Part shown: positions 7,983 to 16,181 of the stretch, in pieces
Layout of the letters: each line of letters starts with the position of its first letter
Numbering within the stretch: position 1 is the stretch's first letter
NCBI RefSeq assembly: GCF_041197575.1
Contig: NZ_JBDKXB010000001.1
Span: 1 to 64,000 of the forward strand
Length of the DNA stretch: 64,000 nucleotides
Direction of reading: 5' to 3'
Source of the DNA: Thioalkalicoccus limnaeus
Lineage (GTDB): Bacteria > Pseudomonadota > Gammaproteobacteria > Chromatiales > Chromatiaceae
The notes under the pieces: model-generated
What the model was told of the DNA's origin: nothing
Seen by the model: the letters and a program-made list of their open reading frames with translations, nothing else
The model's database searches: none
Made by a program: the position numbers and the translations under genes

Positions 7983-8924
7983 TCAAACAGCCCCGAAGAT
8001 CGCGGCGCGTTCCAGCACCCGCTCGGCCCAGTGCGAGTGGGTGCTGGGTTCGACCATCTGGCCGTGGGACTGGAAGACGGCCGGGGCGTCGGGGGCGAGG
8101 ATGCCGTGGGCCAGATCCAGGTCCGCGGATGGCACGCGATATTCGTCCTCGATGGTCGGGACCTGGGTCGGATGGATCGCGGTCTTGGACCAGAGGCCGT
8201 GAAGCAGGTCGAGCCGGACCTCGGCGCGCAGGACCCGCGGGCTGTCGAGGTGCTCGAAGACCGGGGCCGCGAGCTCGAAGCCCGCCGGCCGGAAGGTGAC
8301 GATCAGGTCGTGGACGATGGTCCGCAATGGTGTCTCGTAGAGGGTCACGCGCTTGGGCCGCTTGAGACCGAGCCGGTGCAGGATGTCGTTGCCGCCGATG
8401 CGCAGGCACAAAATCGGGTTCGCGAGACCTTGCAGCGGATCGATCAGGCGTTCGAGCCGGGTGCGCGAGAAGACGATCTCGGTCTCGAGGGTCGGCATCA
8501 GCCACAGGCCAGGACGCCCGGCTGCGGCCTCGGCATAGCGCGGCAGGCTCGCCTCGTCGACCTTCGGCAGCACCAGGCCATCGAGCCGTTCGATCCCAGC
8601 GAAGGTCATGATCCGGGCGAGGACCTCGGGGTTGCGCGGCCGGACGAAGCGCCGCACGGCGGCCGGTGCGAGCCGCGGCAGGACCCGGCGCAGGTTGTCG
8701 AGGGCCTGCGCCAGATCCCGTTCGTGCACCGCATCCTCGGTGCAGACGATGACCGAGCGCAGGCCTGGCAGGGCCTCGCGGTTCAGCACCGCGGCCAGAT
8801 CGGCGCGGGTCGCCGGCAGGTAGAGGGTTGCCCCGAGCGCCAGGTAGCGCAGCGGCTCGGGCCCCCGCGCCTCACCGGGCGCGGCGCCCGGCAGGCTGTC
8901 CAACTCATTGAGCGATCCGTCCAC
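7983..8924 (-). CDS. HpcH/HpaI aldolase / citrate-lyase-family enzyme of the Ter-type biosynthetic module
   Basis: A 313-aa TIM-barrel lyase-like protein. Conserved elements include VIVCTEDAV near residue 50, FVRPRNPEVLARIM near 88, GLVLPKVDEASL near 110 (the metal-binding strand), LWLMPTLETEIVF with its catalytic-type glutamate near 140, LRIGGNDILHRLG near 170, and GLWSKTAIHPTQVPTIEDEYRV near 250. This is the citrate-lyase-beta-like branch that accompanies TRSP/StiP phosphoribosyltransferase genes. I place the start at GTG 8924, just after the upstream stop, with GGGG 8 bases ahead. It is the last gene of a tight four-gene operon. The true substrate is unknown. Confidence 0.8.
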   Translation of the reverse strand: MDGSLNELDSLPGAAPGEARGPEPLRYLALGATLYLPATRADLAAVLNREALPGLRSVIVCTEDAVHERDLAQALDNLRRVLPRLAPAAVRRFVRPRNPEVLARIMTFAGIERLDGLVLPKVDEASLPRYAEAAAGRPGLWLMPTLETEIVFSRTRLERLIDPLQGLANPILCLRIGGNDILHRLGLKRPKRVTLYETPLRTIVHDLIVTFRPAGFELAAPVFEHLDSPRVLRAEVRLDLLHGLWSKTAIHPTQVPTIEDEYRVPSADLDLAHGILAPDAPAVFQSHGQMVEPSTHSHWAERVLERAAIFGAV

Positions 8925-8935
8925 GGCGAGAACCC

Positions 8936-10042
8936 CTAGTGTTCGATCCGAATGAAGGCGGCGGCGTTGAACGGGATCGCTGGATCGATCTCGACCGGGA
9001 CTTGCTTGCGGCCCGCGAGCCAGCGTAGATGGGCGACGTCCGGGTGCTCCGGGTCGCGCAGGATCAGGCGCGCCGGCACGCGCCGCAGCAGGACCCGGGT
9101 CGCCTCGGCGACCCCTGGTTTGATGTAGTTCGGATCGGCGATGCGATAGCGCTGCCGCCAGTGGGCCAGGCACTCGGCGGTGCGTGCGGCGCGCGCGGCC
9201 CGCTGGCTCGGCGGTAGCGTGCCGGGAACCCCGTCGGGCAGTGCGCCCGTGATCTGGTCGAGGAACCAGCCGGTCAGGTCGTGCGGGCGCAGCTCGTCGT
9301 AGAGCACGCAGCCATGGAACTGATCGGGCGCGATCTCGGCGTTCAGGATGGTCCGCGACACGAGCCCGGAGACGGTCGCGTTCAGGATCCCCGATGGGAT
9401 CGCGTAGTCGTCGTAGGTCGCGGTGACATCGGCGCAGCCGCCGATGTCGGCGATCACATGGAGGCGGTCGTCGAGCTGTTCGGGCTCGCGCCGGTTCCAC
9501 GCGGCGAGTGCGGCCTTGAGTTCGCCGGTGATGACGCCCTTGGCCGTCCAGGCATCGACGAACACCAGGCCGGCCGGATCCCGTCCGGCCGTGCGCAGCA
9601 GGTAGCGCAAGGCATTGGTGTCGAGTCCGCGGTCACGGATGATCGAGATCGAGTAATGGCGGGCGGGCCGCCCAAGCCGGTGCGTCAGCGCGCGTTGGAG
9701 CAGCGCGCCGACCGGCGTGCCGGCGCGCGCGAGCGACACCAGCGTCAGCGGCGCGGCGCGGCTCGCGGCGATGTGCGCGGCCAGCGTCAGGATCTCGCCG
9801 GCCAGACGGTCGCGGTAGCGTTCGGTCAGGCGGCGAAAGAGTTCGAGGTATTCGGCGTCCGGGGCGGCCTCGCGGCTGATCATCTCGCTGTAGTGACGGC
9901 CCTCGCGCTGGATCGCGCGTTCCTTGTCGGCGACCGTGACGAAGCGCGGCGGCAGCGGCGTCAGCAGGAACTGGCAGTCCTCGGCCGCATAGGAGCCGGT
10001 GATCGGGTCTCGGCCGACGCGCGCGAGGTAGGTCGCGGTCAT
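8936..10042 (-). CDS. PRTase-PELOTA protein ('cysteine protease StiP' family)
   Basis: A 368-aa protein of the family annotated as StiP. Profile studies reinterpret the family as a phosphoribosyltransferase-like domain with a C-terminal PELOTA RNA-binding domain. The conserved start FLLTPLPPRFVTVADKERAI lies near residue 30, LVSLARAGTPVG near 110, the PRPP-loop-like segment GLVFVDAWTAKGVITGEL near 165, and a final PELOTA-like stretch with HPDVAHLRWLAGRKQVPVEI. Its ATG overlaps the upstream HAD gene's stop by 4 bases. The 'protease' label is probably a misnomer; a base- or ribose-transfer step on a nucleotide-like compound is the better inference. Confidence 0.82.
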   Translation of the reverse strand: MTATYLARVGRDPITGSYAAEDCQFLLTPLPPRFVTVADKERAIQREGRHYSEMISREAAPDAEYLELFRRLTERYRDRLAGEILTLAAHIAASRAAPLTLVSLARAGTPVGALLQRALTHRLGRPARHYSISIIRDRGLDTNALRYLLRTAGRDPAGLVFVDAWTAKGVITGELKAALAAWNRREPEQLDDRLHVIADIGGCADVTATYDDYAIPSGILNATVSGLVSRTILNAEIAPDQFHGCVLYDELRPHDLTGWFLDQITGALPDGVPGTLPPSQRAARAARTAECLAHWRQRYRIADPNYIKPGVAEATRVLLRRVPARLILRDPEHPDVAHLRWLAGRKQVPVEIDPAIPFNAAAFIRIEH

Positions 10043-10869
10043 CGCCAAGTGTGCCGCTGGATCTGCGAGTCGCGCGGCACCAGCGCGAAATTGCACAGCC
10101 TGAGGAACGGCAGGTCGGTCAGGCTGTCGCCGAGGCCGATGAACAACGGTGGCACCGGGCTGATGCTTGTGATCGCGTCGATCAGATGGCGCACCGCAGC
10201 GGCCTTGTCGGCGTACGGCGGCAACAGCGCCAGATTGTGGTGATTGTGGTGCAGCCGGCCATCGGGCCAGTGCGGTGCCAGCCGTTCGGCGAGCGCCAGC
10301 AGGTCGGCCTCCGGCCCCTTCAGCGACAGGTACACCGGGAACCCGAGGTCCTCGATCACGCGCGCGCGCACCGCGACCCCCGCCTCGCGGATCGCGTCCT
10401 CGGCCACCGCGGCGACGGCCGAAAGACGCGGGCCCCAGACGGCCGCCTGCGCGTCGATCTGGGTTTCCCAGCTCGGCAACGGGCGCTCGTCGGGGCCGAG
10501 CACCAGTGCCCCGTGGCTGGTGATCCGATAACTGGCGAAGCGCGGCGACACGACGCGGCGCAACGCGGTCAGGTTGCGCCCGGTGACCGGGATCAGCGGG
10601 ACGCCCTCGAGCAGCCCGAGCAGGGTCGCCTGGGCCGGCGTATGAAAGGACAGGGGTTGGCCGTCGCGATCGTGCGCCGCCAGGGTCAGCGGGCCGGTGG
10701 GGCATTTCTCGCGCGTCTGGAGCAGCGAGTCGTCGAGGTCGACGAACAGGTAGGCGTTCGGTGGCGGCATCGCGGGTGCTGGGTCAAGGGATGACGGGAA
10801 ATCGCCGGGATGGTCGCCGGTGACGCTGGTCCGGCCATCGAGCCAAGTCACGGTTTCGGCTGGCAGCAT
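10039..10869 (-). CDS. HAD-superfamily hydrolase of the TRSP/StiP operon
   Basis: A 276-aa phosphatase-like protein. HAD motif I is LFVDLDDSLLQT with Asp44/Asp46 (a DxD nucleophile pair), motif II is IPVTGRN near residue 97, and motif III-IV is GLGDSLTDLPFL near 250. The layout matches Cof/sucrose-phosphatase-type HADs with a cap domain between motifs II and III. The start may be the ATG at 10869, which follows the previous stop by about 20 bases, or an internal ATG at 10770 that begins nearer the HAD core. The 4-bp overlap with the next gene indicates one operon. It probably dephosphorylates an intermediate in the operon's pathway. Confidence 0.82.
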   Translation of the reverse strand: MLPAETVTWLDGRTSVTGDHPGDFPSSLDPAPAMPPPNAYLFVDLDDSLLQTREKCPTGPLTLAAHDRDGQPLSFHTPAQATLLGLLEGVPLIPVTGRNLTALRRVVSPRFASYRITSHGALVLGPDERPLPSWETQIDAQAAVWGPRLSAVAAVAEDAIREAGVAVRARVIEDLGFPVYLSLKGPEADLLALAERLAPHWPDGRLHHNHHNLALLPPYADKAAAVRHLIDAITSISPVPPLFIGLGDSLTDLPFLRLCNFALVPRDSQIQRHTWR

Positions 10870-10890
10870 GGTCTTGCCTGGTGTGGTCGA

Positions 10891-12090
10891 TTAGCCTGGT
10901 TCGGCAAAGTCCGGCGGGATCCAGACCAGCGCGTCCAACTGGCGCGGCAATGGATGGGCGGCGGCCTGCGCTGCGGACTCGTAGGCGAGGATCGGCCGGC
11001 GTCCGTCGGACGGCGGGTTGTGCAGGTAATTCTGCACGCCCTCGCCGTGTTCGTCGAGAAAATGCAACGAGGCCGCGATCGCGCCGCCGGCCAGGATCGG
11101 CGAGCGTGTGGTCCCCTGGAAGAGTACGTCGAGACCGAGCCGGGCCAGTTCCTCGGCGAGCCGAAACGGCGGAAAGGCGAGCTCGCCGGTGCCGATGACG
11201 TTGACCGACCGTTGGCCGCGAGCGGTCAGTGCTTCGGCGAGGGTCGCCGCGGCGTCTGCCCACGAATGACGGCATCCCGCCATCGCCCAGCCACGCCGCC
11301 CCAGGTCGGCGCGCGCCGGCTGGGCCGGTGCCCGCCGAGCGTTCGTGCCCGGCGGGGGCGTCGGCACGAAACCGGGGCGCGGCCGGAAGTCGAAAGTTCC
11401 GTCGATCAGGCTCACGAAGCGAAGCGGCACCGGCAGGTCCGCAGCCAAGCGGGCGCGGGCGCCTGGATCGAGCCAATTGACCAGGCTCACGAAGCCGATC
11501 CCGGTCAGCTCTGGCAGGTGCGCCGCGAGCGCCGCGCCCAGGCGTGCGAGCGTGCGGCCGGTCGTGATCTCGTCATCGATCAGCACCAGCGTCCGTGTTG
11601 CCCGGTAGCGCGCCGCGAGGCCCGCGGCCGGGGCATAGAGGATGTGGTCCGGTGCATGGCTGTGCGCTTCGTCGAAGCGCAGCAGCACCGGCGCATCGAG
11701 CCAATGGCGCGTCGTGTGTTGAAACAACAGGTCGTCGCGCCCGCGCCGGGCCAGCGTATCGGCGATGCCGCCACCAAGGCCGGTCGCGGTCTCGGCCAGG
11801 CCGACCACGAGCAGTGGGCCATCGGCCTCGCCCAGCCCATCGGCCAGCCGTTCGTAGGTGTCGCGCATGACCGCCGGTGCGCAGGGGACATGCTTGCCCA
11901 GCACGCGCGAGACGAACAGGAATCCCCGTCGCGGGTTCTGGCGAGTGGCGAAGCCAAGCAGTTCGGACAAGGGCTGCGCTTCGCGGACCGTGCGCAGCTC
12001 GAGCTGCCCACAGGCGAGGTCGATCCGATAGTGGGCCACGCGCGAGGCTAACGCCGAATCCGGCAAAGGCACCGCGGCGCCGGCGACCAA
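10891..12090 (-). CDS. Phosphoribosyltransferase with C-terminal TRSP domain
   Basis: A 399-aa protein and the first gene of the operon. The N-terminal half is an orotate-PRTase-like fold with the PRPP-binding loop RTLVLIDDEITTGRTL at about 166-181 (acidic pair Asp172/Asp173). The C-terminal half contains VNVIGTGELAFPPFRLAEEL and the name-giving FQGTTRSPI motif near residue 335, the TRSP domain. This architecture is a marker of the nucleotide-like-metabolite module described for tellurium-resistance (Ter) stress systems. No terB, terD or ATP-grasp gene is present within the window, so this copy is either a stand-alone variant or completed elsewhere. Confidence 0.85.
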   Translation of the reverse strand: MVAGAAVPLPDSALASRVAHYRIDLACGQLELRTVREAQPLSELLGFATRQNPRRGFLFVSRVLGKHVPCAPAVMRDTYERLADGLGEADGPLLVVGLAETATGLGGGIADTLARRGRDDLLFQHTTRHWLDAPVLLRFDEAHSHAPDHILYAPAAGLAARYRATRTLVLIDDEITTGRTLARLGAALAAHLPELTGIGFVSLVNWLDPGARARLAADLPVPLRFVSLIDGTFDFRPRPGFVPTPPPGTNARRAPAQPARADLGRRGWAMAGCRHSWADAAATLAEALTARGQRSVNVIGTGELAFPPFRLAEELARLGLDVLFQGTTRSPILAGGAIAASLHFLDEHGEGVQNYLHNPPSDGRRPILAYESAAQAAAHPLPRQLDALVWIPPDFAEPG

Positions 12091-12538
12091 CGGCGGAAGG
12101 CGCGAGTTTCACATTGGAAGGCGGGCATGACCTCGGTTCTCCAGGAGACGCAGCGAGCGGGCCGTGATCTTACCGCAACCCCTGGTTGTTTCAAGATGAG
12201 CGGCAACGGAGGCGCGAGCCACCGAGGGGCTTCACGGGGAGCGGGCGAGGGTTTTGGCTATCATGCGATCATCAAGCTCTGCGCATCGATCGCCTCGAGA
12301 CGGTGATCGCGGCCCCCGGGTCTGCGAATCGGGCTGGCGCGAATTCGCGAGCAACGGTAGCGGGGATTCGGACGAGGCCATCGGGGGTCTGGCCCGCTCG
12401 TCGGCGCATGGGAACAGGACCAGTGCGGAGCCCGATGGGGGGAGGCCGGAGGCTGGAATCGGTGCAACGGGCGCCGGGTAACCGGTGTCTTTGCCGCGAC
12501 GAGGTCGGGAAATCAATAACCTGGAGGATGTGGCACGC
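12091..12538. other. 448-bp divergent intergenic region
   Basis: This lies between the start of the TRSP operon (minus) and the mgtE-like gene (plus), so it should hold promoters for both. No coding frame with a recognisable domain is seen. The only clear signal is a CTGGAGG ribosome-binding site ahead of the mgtE-like ATG. Confidence 0.45.
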
Positions 12539-13522
12539 ATGGCGAACGACGCTGGACTCTCGGCCGAGCCGATCAACTTCGAGATCGCTGCGGCACATGC
12601 GACGAGCAGGGTGCCGATCGCATCGCCCGCGAGCCTGGTAGCCGATGTACGAGCCGAGTTGATGGGCGGGGACTTCGACACCGCGAACCTCGTCGTTGTC
12701 GAGGACCAGGGCCTATTCCGGGGCATCGTGCGGCTGGAAGCCTTGCTCGCGGCCCCGCCCCGCCAACTCATCGGCGACCTGATGGATCGAGAGCCTCCGG
12801 TGGTCGCACCCGGCGTCGATCAGGAGGTCGCCGCCTGGCGAGCGGTGCGGCATCGGGAGGCGGCACTGGTGCTCGTCGATGCCAGCGGTCGATTCCAGGG
12901 AGTGATCCCGCCCGACAGGCTGCTCGCCATTCTCCTCGCCGAGCATGACGAGGACCTCACGCGGATCGGTGGGTTCATGAAGGACACCGCGGCGGTCCGC
13001 ACCGCGAGTCTCGAGCCGGTTCCCCGTCGCTTCCGGCACAGACTGCCATGGCTCCTCGTCGGGCTCGCGGGCGCTTTCGTGGCGGCTGGTTTCGTCGCCC
13101 GCTTCGAGGAGCAGCTTCAGCAGATGCTCATTCTCGTGTTCTTCATACCTGGCATCGTGTACCTGGCGGATGCCGTGGGTACGCAGACCGAGACCGTGGT
13201 CGTGCGCGGTCTGTCGGTAGGGGTTCCGCTTCGGCGGATGGTGGCTCGCGAGCTGGCCGCCGGCCTCGCGATAGGACTCGCATTGGGCATGACCGCCGGG
13301 CCTCTGGTTTACCTGCTCTGGCATGATCTGGACGTTGCTTTGATCGTGGCACTCTCGGTGTCCGCGGCCTGTTCAACGGCGACCCTCGTGGCGATGCTTC
13401 TGCCGTGGCTGCTGAGCATGTCCGGTAGAGACCCGGCCTTCGGCAGCGGGCCGCTGGCCACCGTGGTTCAGGATCTGCTCTCGATCCTCATCTACTTTGG
13501 TATTGCGACGGCGCTGATGTAA
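12539..13522 (+). CDS. MgtE-like Mg2+ transporter, short form (CBS pair plus membrane domain)
   Basis: A 327-aa protein. Residues about 20-135 form a degenerate CBS pair (FDTANLVVVEDQGLFRGIVRLE; AALVLVDASGRFQGVIP). Residues about 170-327 form the five-helix MgtE channel domain, starting RLPWLLVGLAGAFVAAGFVARFEE. The pore aspartate region is kept (VVQDLLSILIYFGIA), but the usual GGNAGxQ loop reads LADAVGTQTETVVVRGL, with the Asn and one Gly changed. The N-terminal Mg-sensing MgtE_N superhelix is absent, so gating is probably different. The start at 12539 follows a GGAGG 11 bases upstream. It should carry Mg2+ or a related divalent cation across the inner membrane. Confidence 0.8.
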   Translation: MANDAGLSAEPINFEIAAAHATSRVPIASPASLVADVRAELMGGDFDTANLVVVEDQGLFRGIVRLEALLAAPPRQLIGDLMDREPPVVAPGVDQEVAAWRAVRHREAALVLVDASGRFQGVIPPDRLLAILLAEHDEDLTRIGGFMKDTAAVRTASLEPVPRRFRHRLPWLLVGLAGAFVAAGFVARFEEQLQQMLILVFFIPGIVYLADAVGTQTETVVVRGLSVGVPLRRMVARELAAGLAIGLALGMTAGPLVYLLWHDLDVALIVALSVSAACSTATLVAMLLPWLLSMSGRDPAFGSGPLATVVQDLLSILIYFGIATALM

Positions 13523-13706
13523 TGGTCGGGCGATGCGCGAATCCACCCCTCGTCCGGCGAGCGAGGAAGACGAGGACGACGAGGCGTGAGCAGAAGGGAT
13601 CTGCCGTCCAAACCGTCCCTGGGGATCCGGCCGCAGCCGGGCAGCGGTGATCGTCGACCCGAGGATTCCGCTATCATGGTGTTTTCAGCGGCGAGATCAT
13701 GTGGAC

Positions 13707-14474
13707 ATGAACGAGCCCCACCCGCGCTTTTGGGCGATCTTCTTCGAGGTCTACGAGGCCCTACCCAGGCAGGGGCCCGGCAATCGCACAGGCATGGAAC
13801 GAGCGCTCGGTTATTGCCGGTCTATGCCGCCATCGCCGGCCATCCTGGACCTGGGTTGCGGCGTCGGGGGGCAAACGCTCGATCTGGCCATGCTGACGAC
13901 CGGTCCGATCCTCGCGCTCGACCAGCACGCCCCGAGTATCGCACGTCTTAAGGCGGCGATCGCGGAACGAGGGCTTGACCACCAGGTCAGCGCGATCGTC
14001 GCCGATATGGTCAGGCCAGGGTTGCCGCCGGCGAGCTTCGACCTGATCTGGTCCGAAGGCGCGCTCTACAACATCGGAATCGCCAACGCGCTGGGGACTT
14101 GTCATGGCCTGCTGCGTCCCGGTGGCTACCTGGCCTTCACCGACGCCGTGTGGCGCAAGGAGAACCCGCCGCCCGAGGTTCGGGCAAGCTTCGAATCGGA
14201 CTACCCGGGTATGGGCTGGGCCGAGGATATCGTGGCGGCCATCAAAGACAGCGGACTCGAGCATCTCGGTCGCTTCACCTTGCCGGACGAGGCCTGGTGG
14301 TCCGACTTCTACACGCCGATGCAAGAGCGCATCCGGGCGCTGCGCGGCCACTACGATCAGGATGACGAAGCCCTCGCGATACTGGATCAGATCGCGCAGG
14401 AGCCCGAGATGCATCGGCGCTACTCCGACTACTATGCTTATGAGTTCTTCATCGCACGCCGTCCCCTCCGCTAG
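13707..14474 (+). CDS. Class I SAM-dependent methyltransferase
   Basis: A 255-aa soluble enzyme. Motif I is AILDLGCGVGGQTLDLA near residue 45, with the acidic end of strand beta2 at ILALDQHAPSI, motif II-like DLIWSEGALYNIG near 115-127, and LLRPGGYLAFTDAVW near 140. The fold is the ubiquitous Rossmann methyltransferase type (Methyltransf_11/25). SEGALYNIG followed by TDAVWRKENPPPEV resembles small-molecule methyltransferases of the UbiE/arsenite group, but the CysH and arsenic-binding cysteines are not seen. The substrate is unknown. The next gene starts 15 bases downstream, so the two may be co-transcribed. Confidence 0.8.
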   Translation: MNEPHPRFWAIFFEVYEALPRQGPGNRTGMERALGYCRSMPPSPAILDLGCGVGGQTLDLAMLTTGPILALDQHAPSIARLKAAIAERGLDHQVSAIVADMVRPGLPPASFDLIWSEGALYNIGIANALGTCHGLLRPGGYLAFTDAVWRKENPPPEVRASFESDYPGMGWAEDIVAAIKDSGLEHLGRFTLPDEAWWSDFYTPMQERIRALRGHYDQDDEALAILDQIAQEPEMHRRYSDYYAYEFFIARRPLR

Positions 14475-14489
14475 GCCGAAGCGCCCAAG

Positions 14490-15344
14490 GTGCCGACGGT
14501 GGATGCGATGGTCCTGCTGACGATAGCTGGGTGGCTGCTCCTGATCGGGGCTGTCGCGGGGATCGCGACGGGCCTGTGGCGCAGTGCGCGGGACGCTCGC
14601 CGTGCGCAGGTGGTCTGGGACGCCTTGCTGGCCGAACGCGAAACGGCACCCGAGACCTACGATCCGGCCATGGTCGCCGACCTGCCGGAGATCGCGCGGC
14701 GCTACTTCGCGACCGCGATCGCGCCGGGAACACCCTTGCATCGGGTCGTCGAGCTCGAGATGGCCGGCGCGCTGATCCTGAATGGCCGTGAGCTGCCGAT
14801 GCAAGCCGATCAGGTCCTGGCTCCGCCGCATGGCTTCGTCTGGCGCGCGCGGGCCGGCTCGGGGTGGGTCCGCTTTTCCGGCTCGGATGGCTATCGGGGC
14901 GGCCGGACGAGCTGGACCCGGTTCTGGTTGTGGGAGATCCTGCCGGTGGCGCGCTGTGCCGACAGCGAGGATCATGCCCGTGCCGCCGCGGCCCGACTGG
15001 TGATGGAGACGGTGTGGGTGCCGGCCGCGCTCTTGCCGCAGCACGGGGCGCTGTGGACGCAGACGGGCCCGGACCGGGCCGAGATCCGGTTTCCGCGGGT
15101 CCCCGGGGTCGAGCCGATCCATCTGGTCCTCGACGCCTCCGGCCGGGTCTTGGAGATGAGCACGCAGCGCTGGTCGGATGTGAACCGGGATCGGACCTAT
15201 CGGCTGCAGCCGTTCGGCGGCCGGATGCTGGCGCACGCGACCCATCAGGGTTTCTCGATCCCGGTCGCGATGGAGGTCGGCCACCATTACGGTACGCCGG
15301 AGTATGCCCCGTTCTTTCGTGCCCACCTCACGCGCGTGACCTAA
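14490..15344 (+). CDS. DUF6544-type membrane-anchored protein of unknown function
   Basis: A 284-aa protein with one N-terminal membrane helix (VLLTIAGWLLLIGAVAGIATGLW) and a beta-rich remainder. Conserved-looking pieces are DLPEIARRYFATAIAPGTPL near residue 65, QVLAPPHGFVWRARAG near 110, and YGTPEYAPFFRAHL at the end. The arrangement resembles the family labelled DUF6544/DUF6920, which has no known activity. The start is GTG 14490, with ATG 14508 as an alternative nearer the hydrophobic segment. It follows the methyltransferase closely on the same strand. Confidence 0.6.
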   Translation: MPTVDAMVLLTIAGWLLLIGAVAGIATGLWRSARDARRAQVVWDALLAERETAPETYDPAMVADLPEIARRYFATAIAPGTPLHRVVELEMAGALILNGRELPMQADQVLAPPHGFVWRARAGSGWVRFSGSDGYRGGRTSWTRFWLWEILPVARCADSEDHARAAAARLVMETVWVPAALLPQHGALWTQTGPDRAEIRFPRVPGVEPIHLVLDASGRVLEMSTQRWSDVNRDRTYRLQPFGGRMLAHATHQGFSIPVAMEVGHHYGTPEYAPFFRAHLTRVT

Positions 15345-15614
15345 TGGTATGACCCGAGGGTGGTGGAGATAGCCATTGTTGCCGACCAGGGTGTGTTCAC
15401 GGGCGAGTCATTCGACGCAAGCGCCGGATCTGAGGCGCTCGTTGCGCCGCGCGCCCAACGCGATGCACGACTCGGCGAGCAGGTGACGGCGCTGGCCGCG
15501 GAGGTCAAGGCGCGGCTCGCCCGTGTCGATGTCGACATGACGCGCGGTGTCCACCCGTCTGGGGCCGGCGCGGGATCGACACGGTGCTCGGCCAAGTCGC
15601 CGTCTGTCCGCCAC

Positions 15615-15959
15615 TCAGAAGGTGGCGTTGTTCCAGCCGAAAAGGTGCCGGGGCGGTGAGGAGAACTCGATGTAGACGCGCTGTGGATCGATCTTCAAAG
15701 CGTCACCAAGCCAGCCGCACAGCGCCCGCGCGAACTCGGCGGTGCGCGATTCGGGCAGGCCGATGCTCTTGAGCTCGACGTAGGCCGCGGGTTCGTCGTT
15801 GCCGCCGAACAGGAGATCGGCGCCGGCCTCCAAGATCACCAGCACGTAGGATTCGGGCTTGCCGAGCAACTCGGCGACCCGTTTGGAGGCGCTCGCGAGG
15901 AGCTCCGGGCGGGTCTCGGGCGCGACGGTGGCGTTAGTCAGCAGGCGGAGCGTGGGCAT
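15615..15959 (-). CDS. Tautomerase / MIF-superfamily protein
   Basis: A 114-aa protein beginning MPTLRLLTNATV. After methionine removal Pro1 would be the catalytic base of the tautomerase superfamily. It has two beta-alpha-beta repeats: first ELLASASKRVAELLGKPESYVLVILE, then a second strand AAYVELKSIGLPE followed by the FARALCGWLGDALKI helix and QRVYIEFSS. Length and layout match the phenylpyruvate tautomerase/MIF branch rather than the 60-aa 4-oxalocrotonate type. The start 15959 is fixed by the need for N-terminal proline. No operon partner is evident. Confidence 0.82.
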   Translation of the reverse strand: MPTLRLLTNATVAPETRPELLASASKRVAELLGKPESYVLVILEAGADLLFGGNDEPAAYVELKSIGLPESRTAEFARALCGWLGDALKIDPQRVYIEFSSPPRHLFGWNNATF

Positions 15960-16181
15960 GGCTCTCTGTTCCTCGCGGTGCGGTGGACGCTGGAAGTGAC
16001 GCAAGAGATGATACGTCAGGCGCGCCCCGGCTGCTCACCGGGTCACGGATGGCGGGACTCGTCAGCCCGCCGGCAGACTGAATGACGAAGACCGTAGATT
16101 CGCTTTCAGTGTAAGCCCAGGTTATTCTCGCCGCCCGGCGAAGTCTTCTGACCTCCGATCCCCACCGCAGGAGTTGCACTC

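Noticed and set aside
13761..15326. Long open frame on the minus strand (over 500 codons) opposite the methyltransferase and DUF6544 genes
   Set aside because: Arginine/histidine/aspartate-rich composition typical of an antisense shadow in GC-rich DNA; both opposing plus-strand frames have recognisable domains.
15360..15659. Possible 99-codon gene on the plus strand after the DUF6544 gene
   Set aside because: The middle (residues about 5-60) looks somewhat protein-like, but there is no recognisable family, its end overlaps the tautomerase gene, and the last third is not protein-like. It may be a remnant; not enough support to call.
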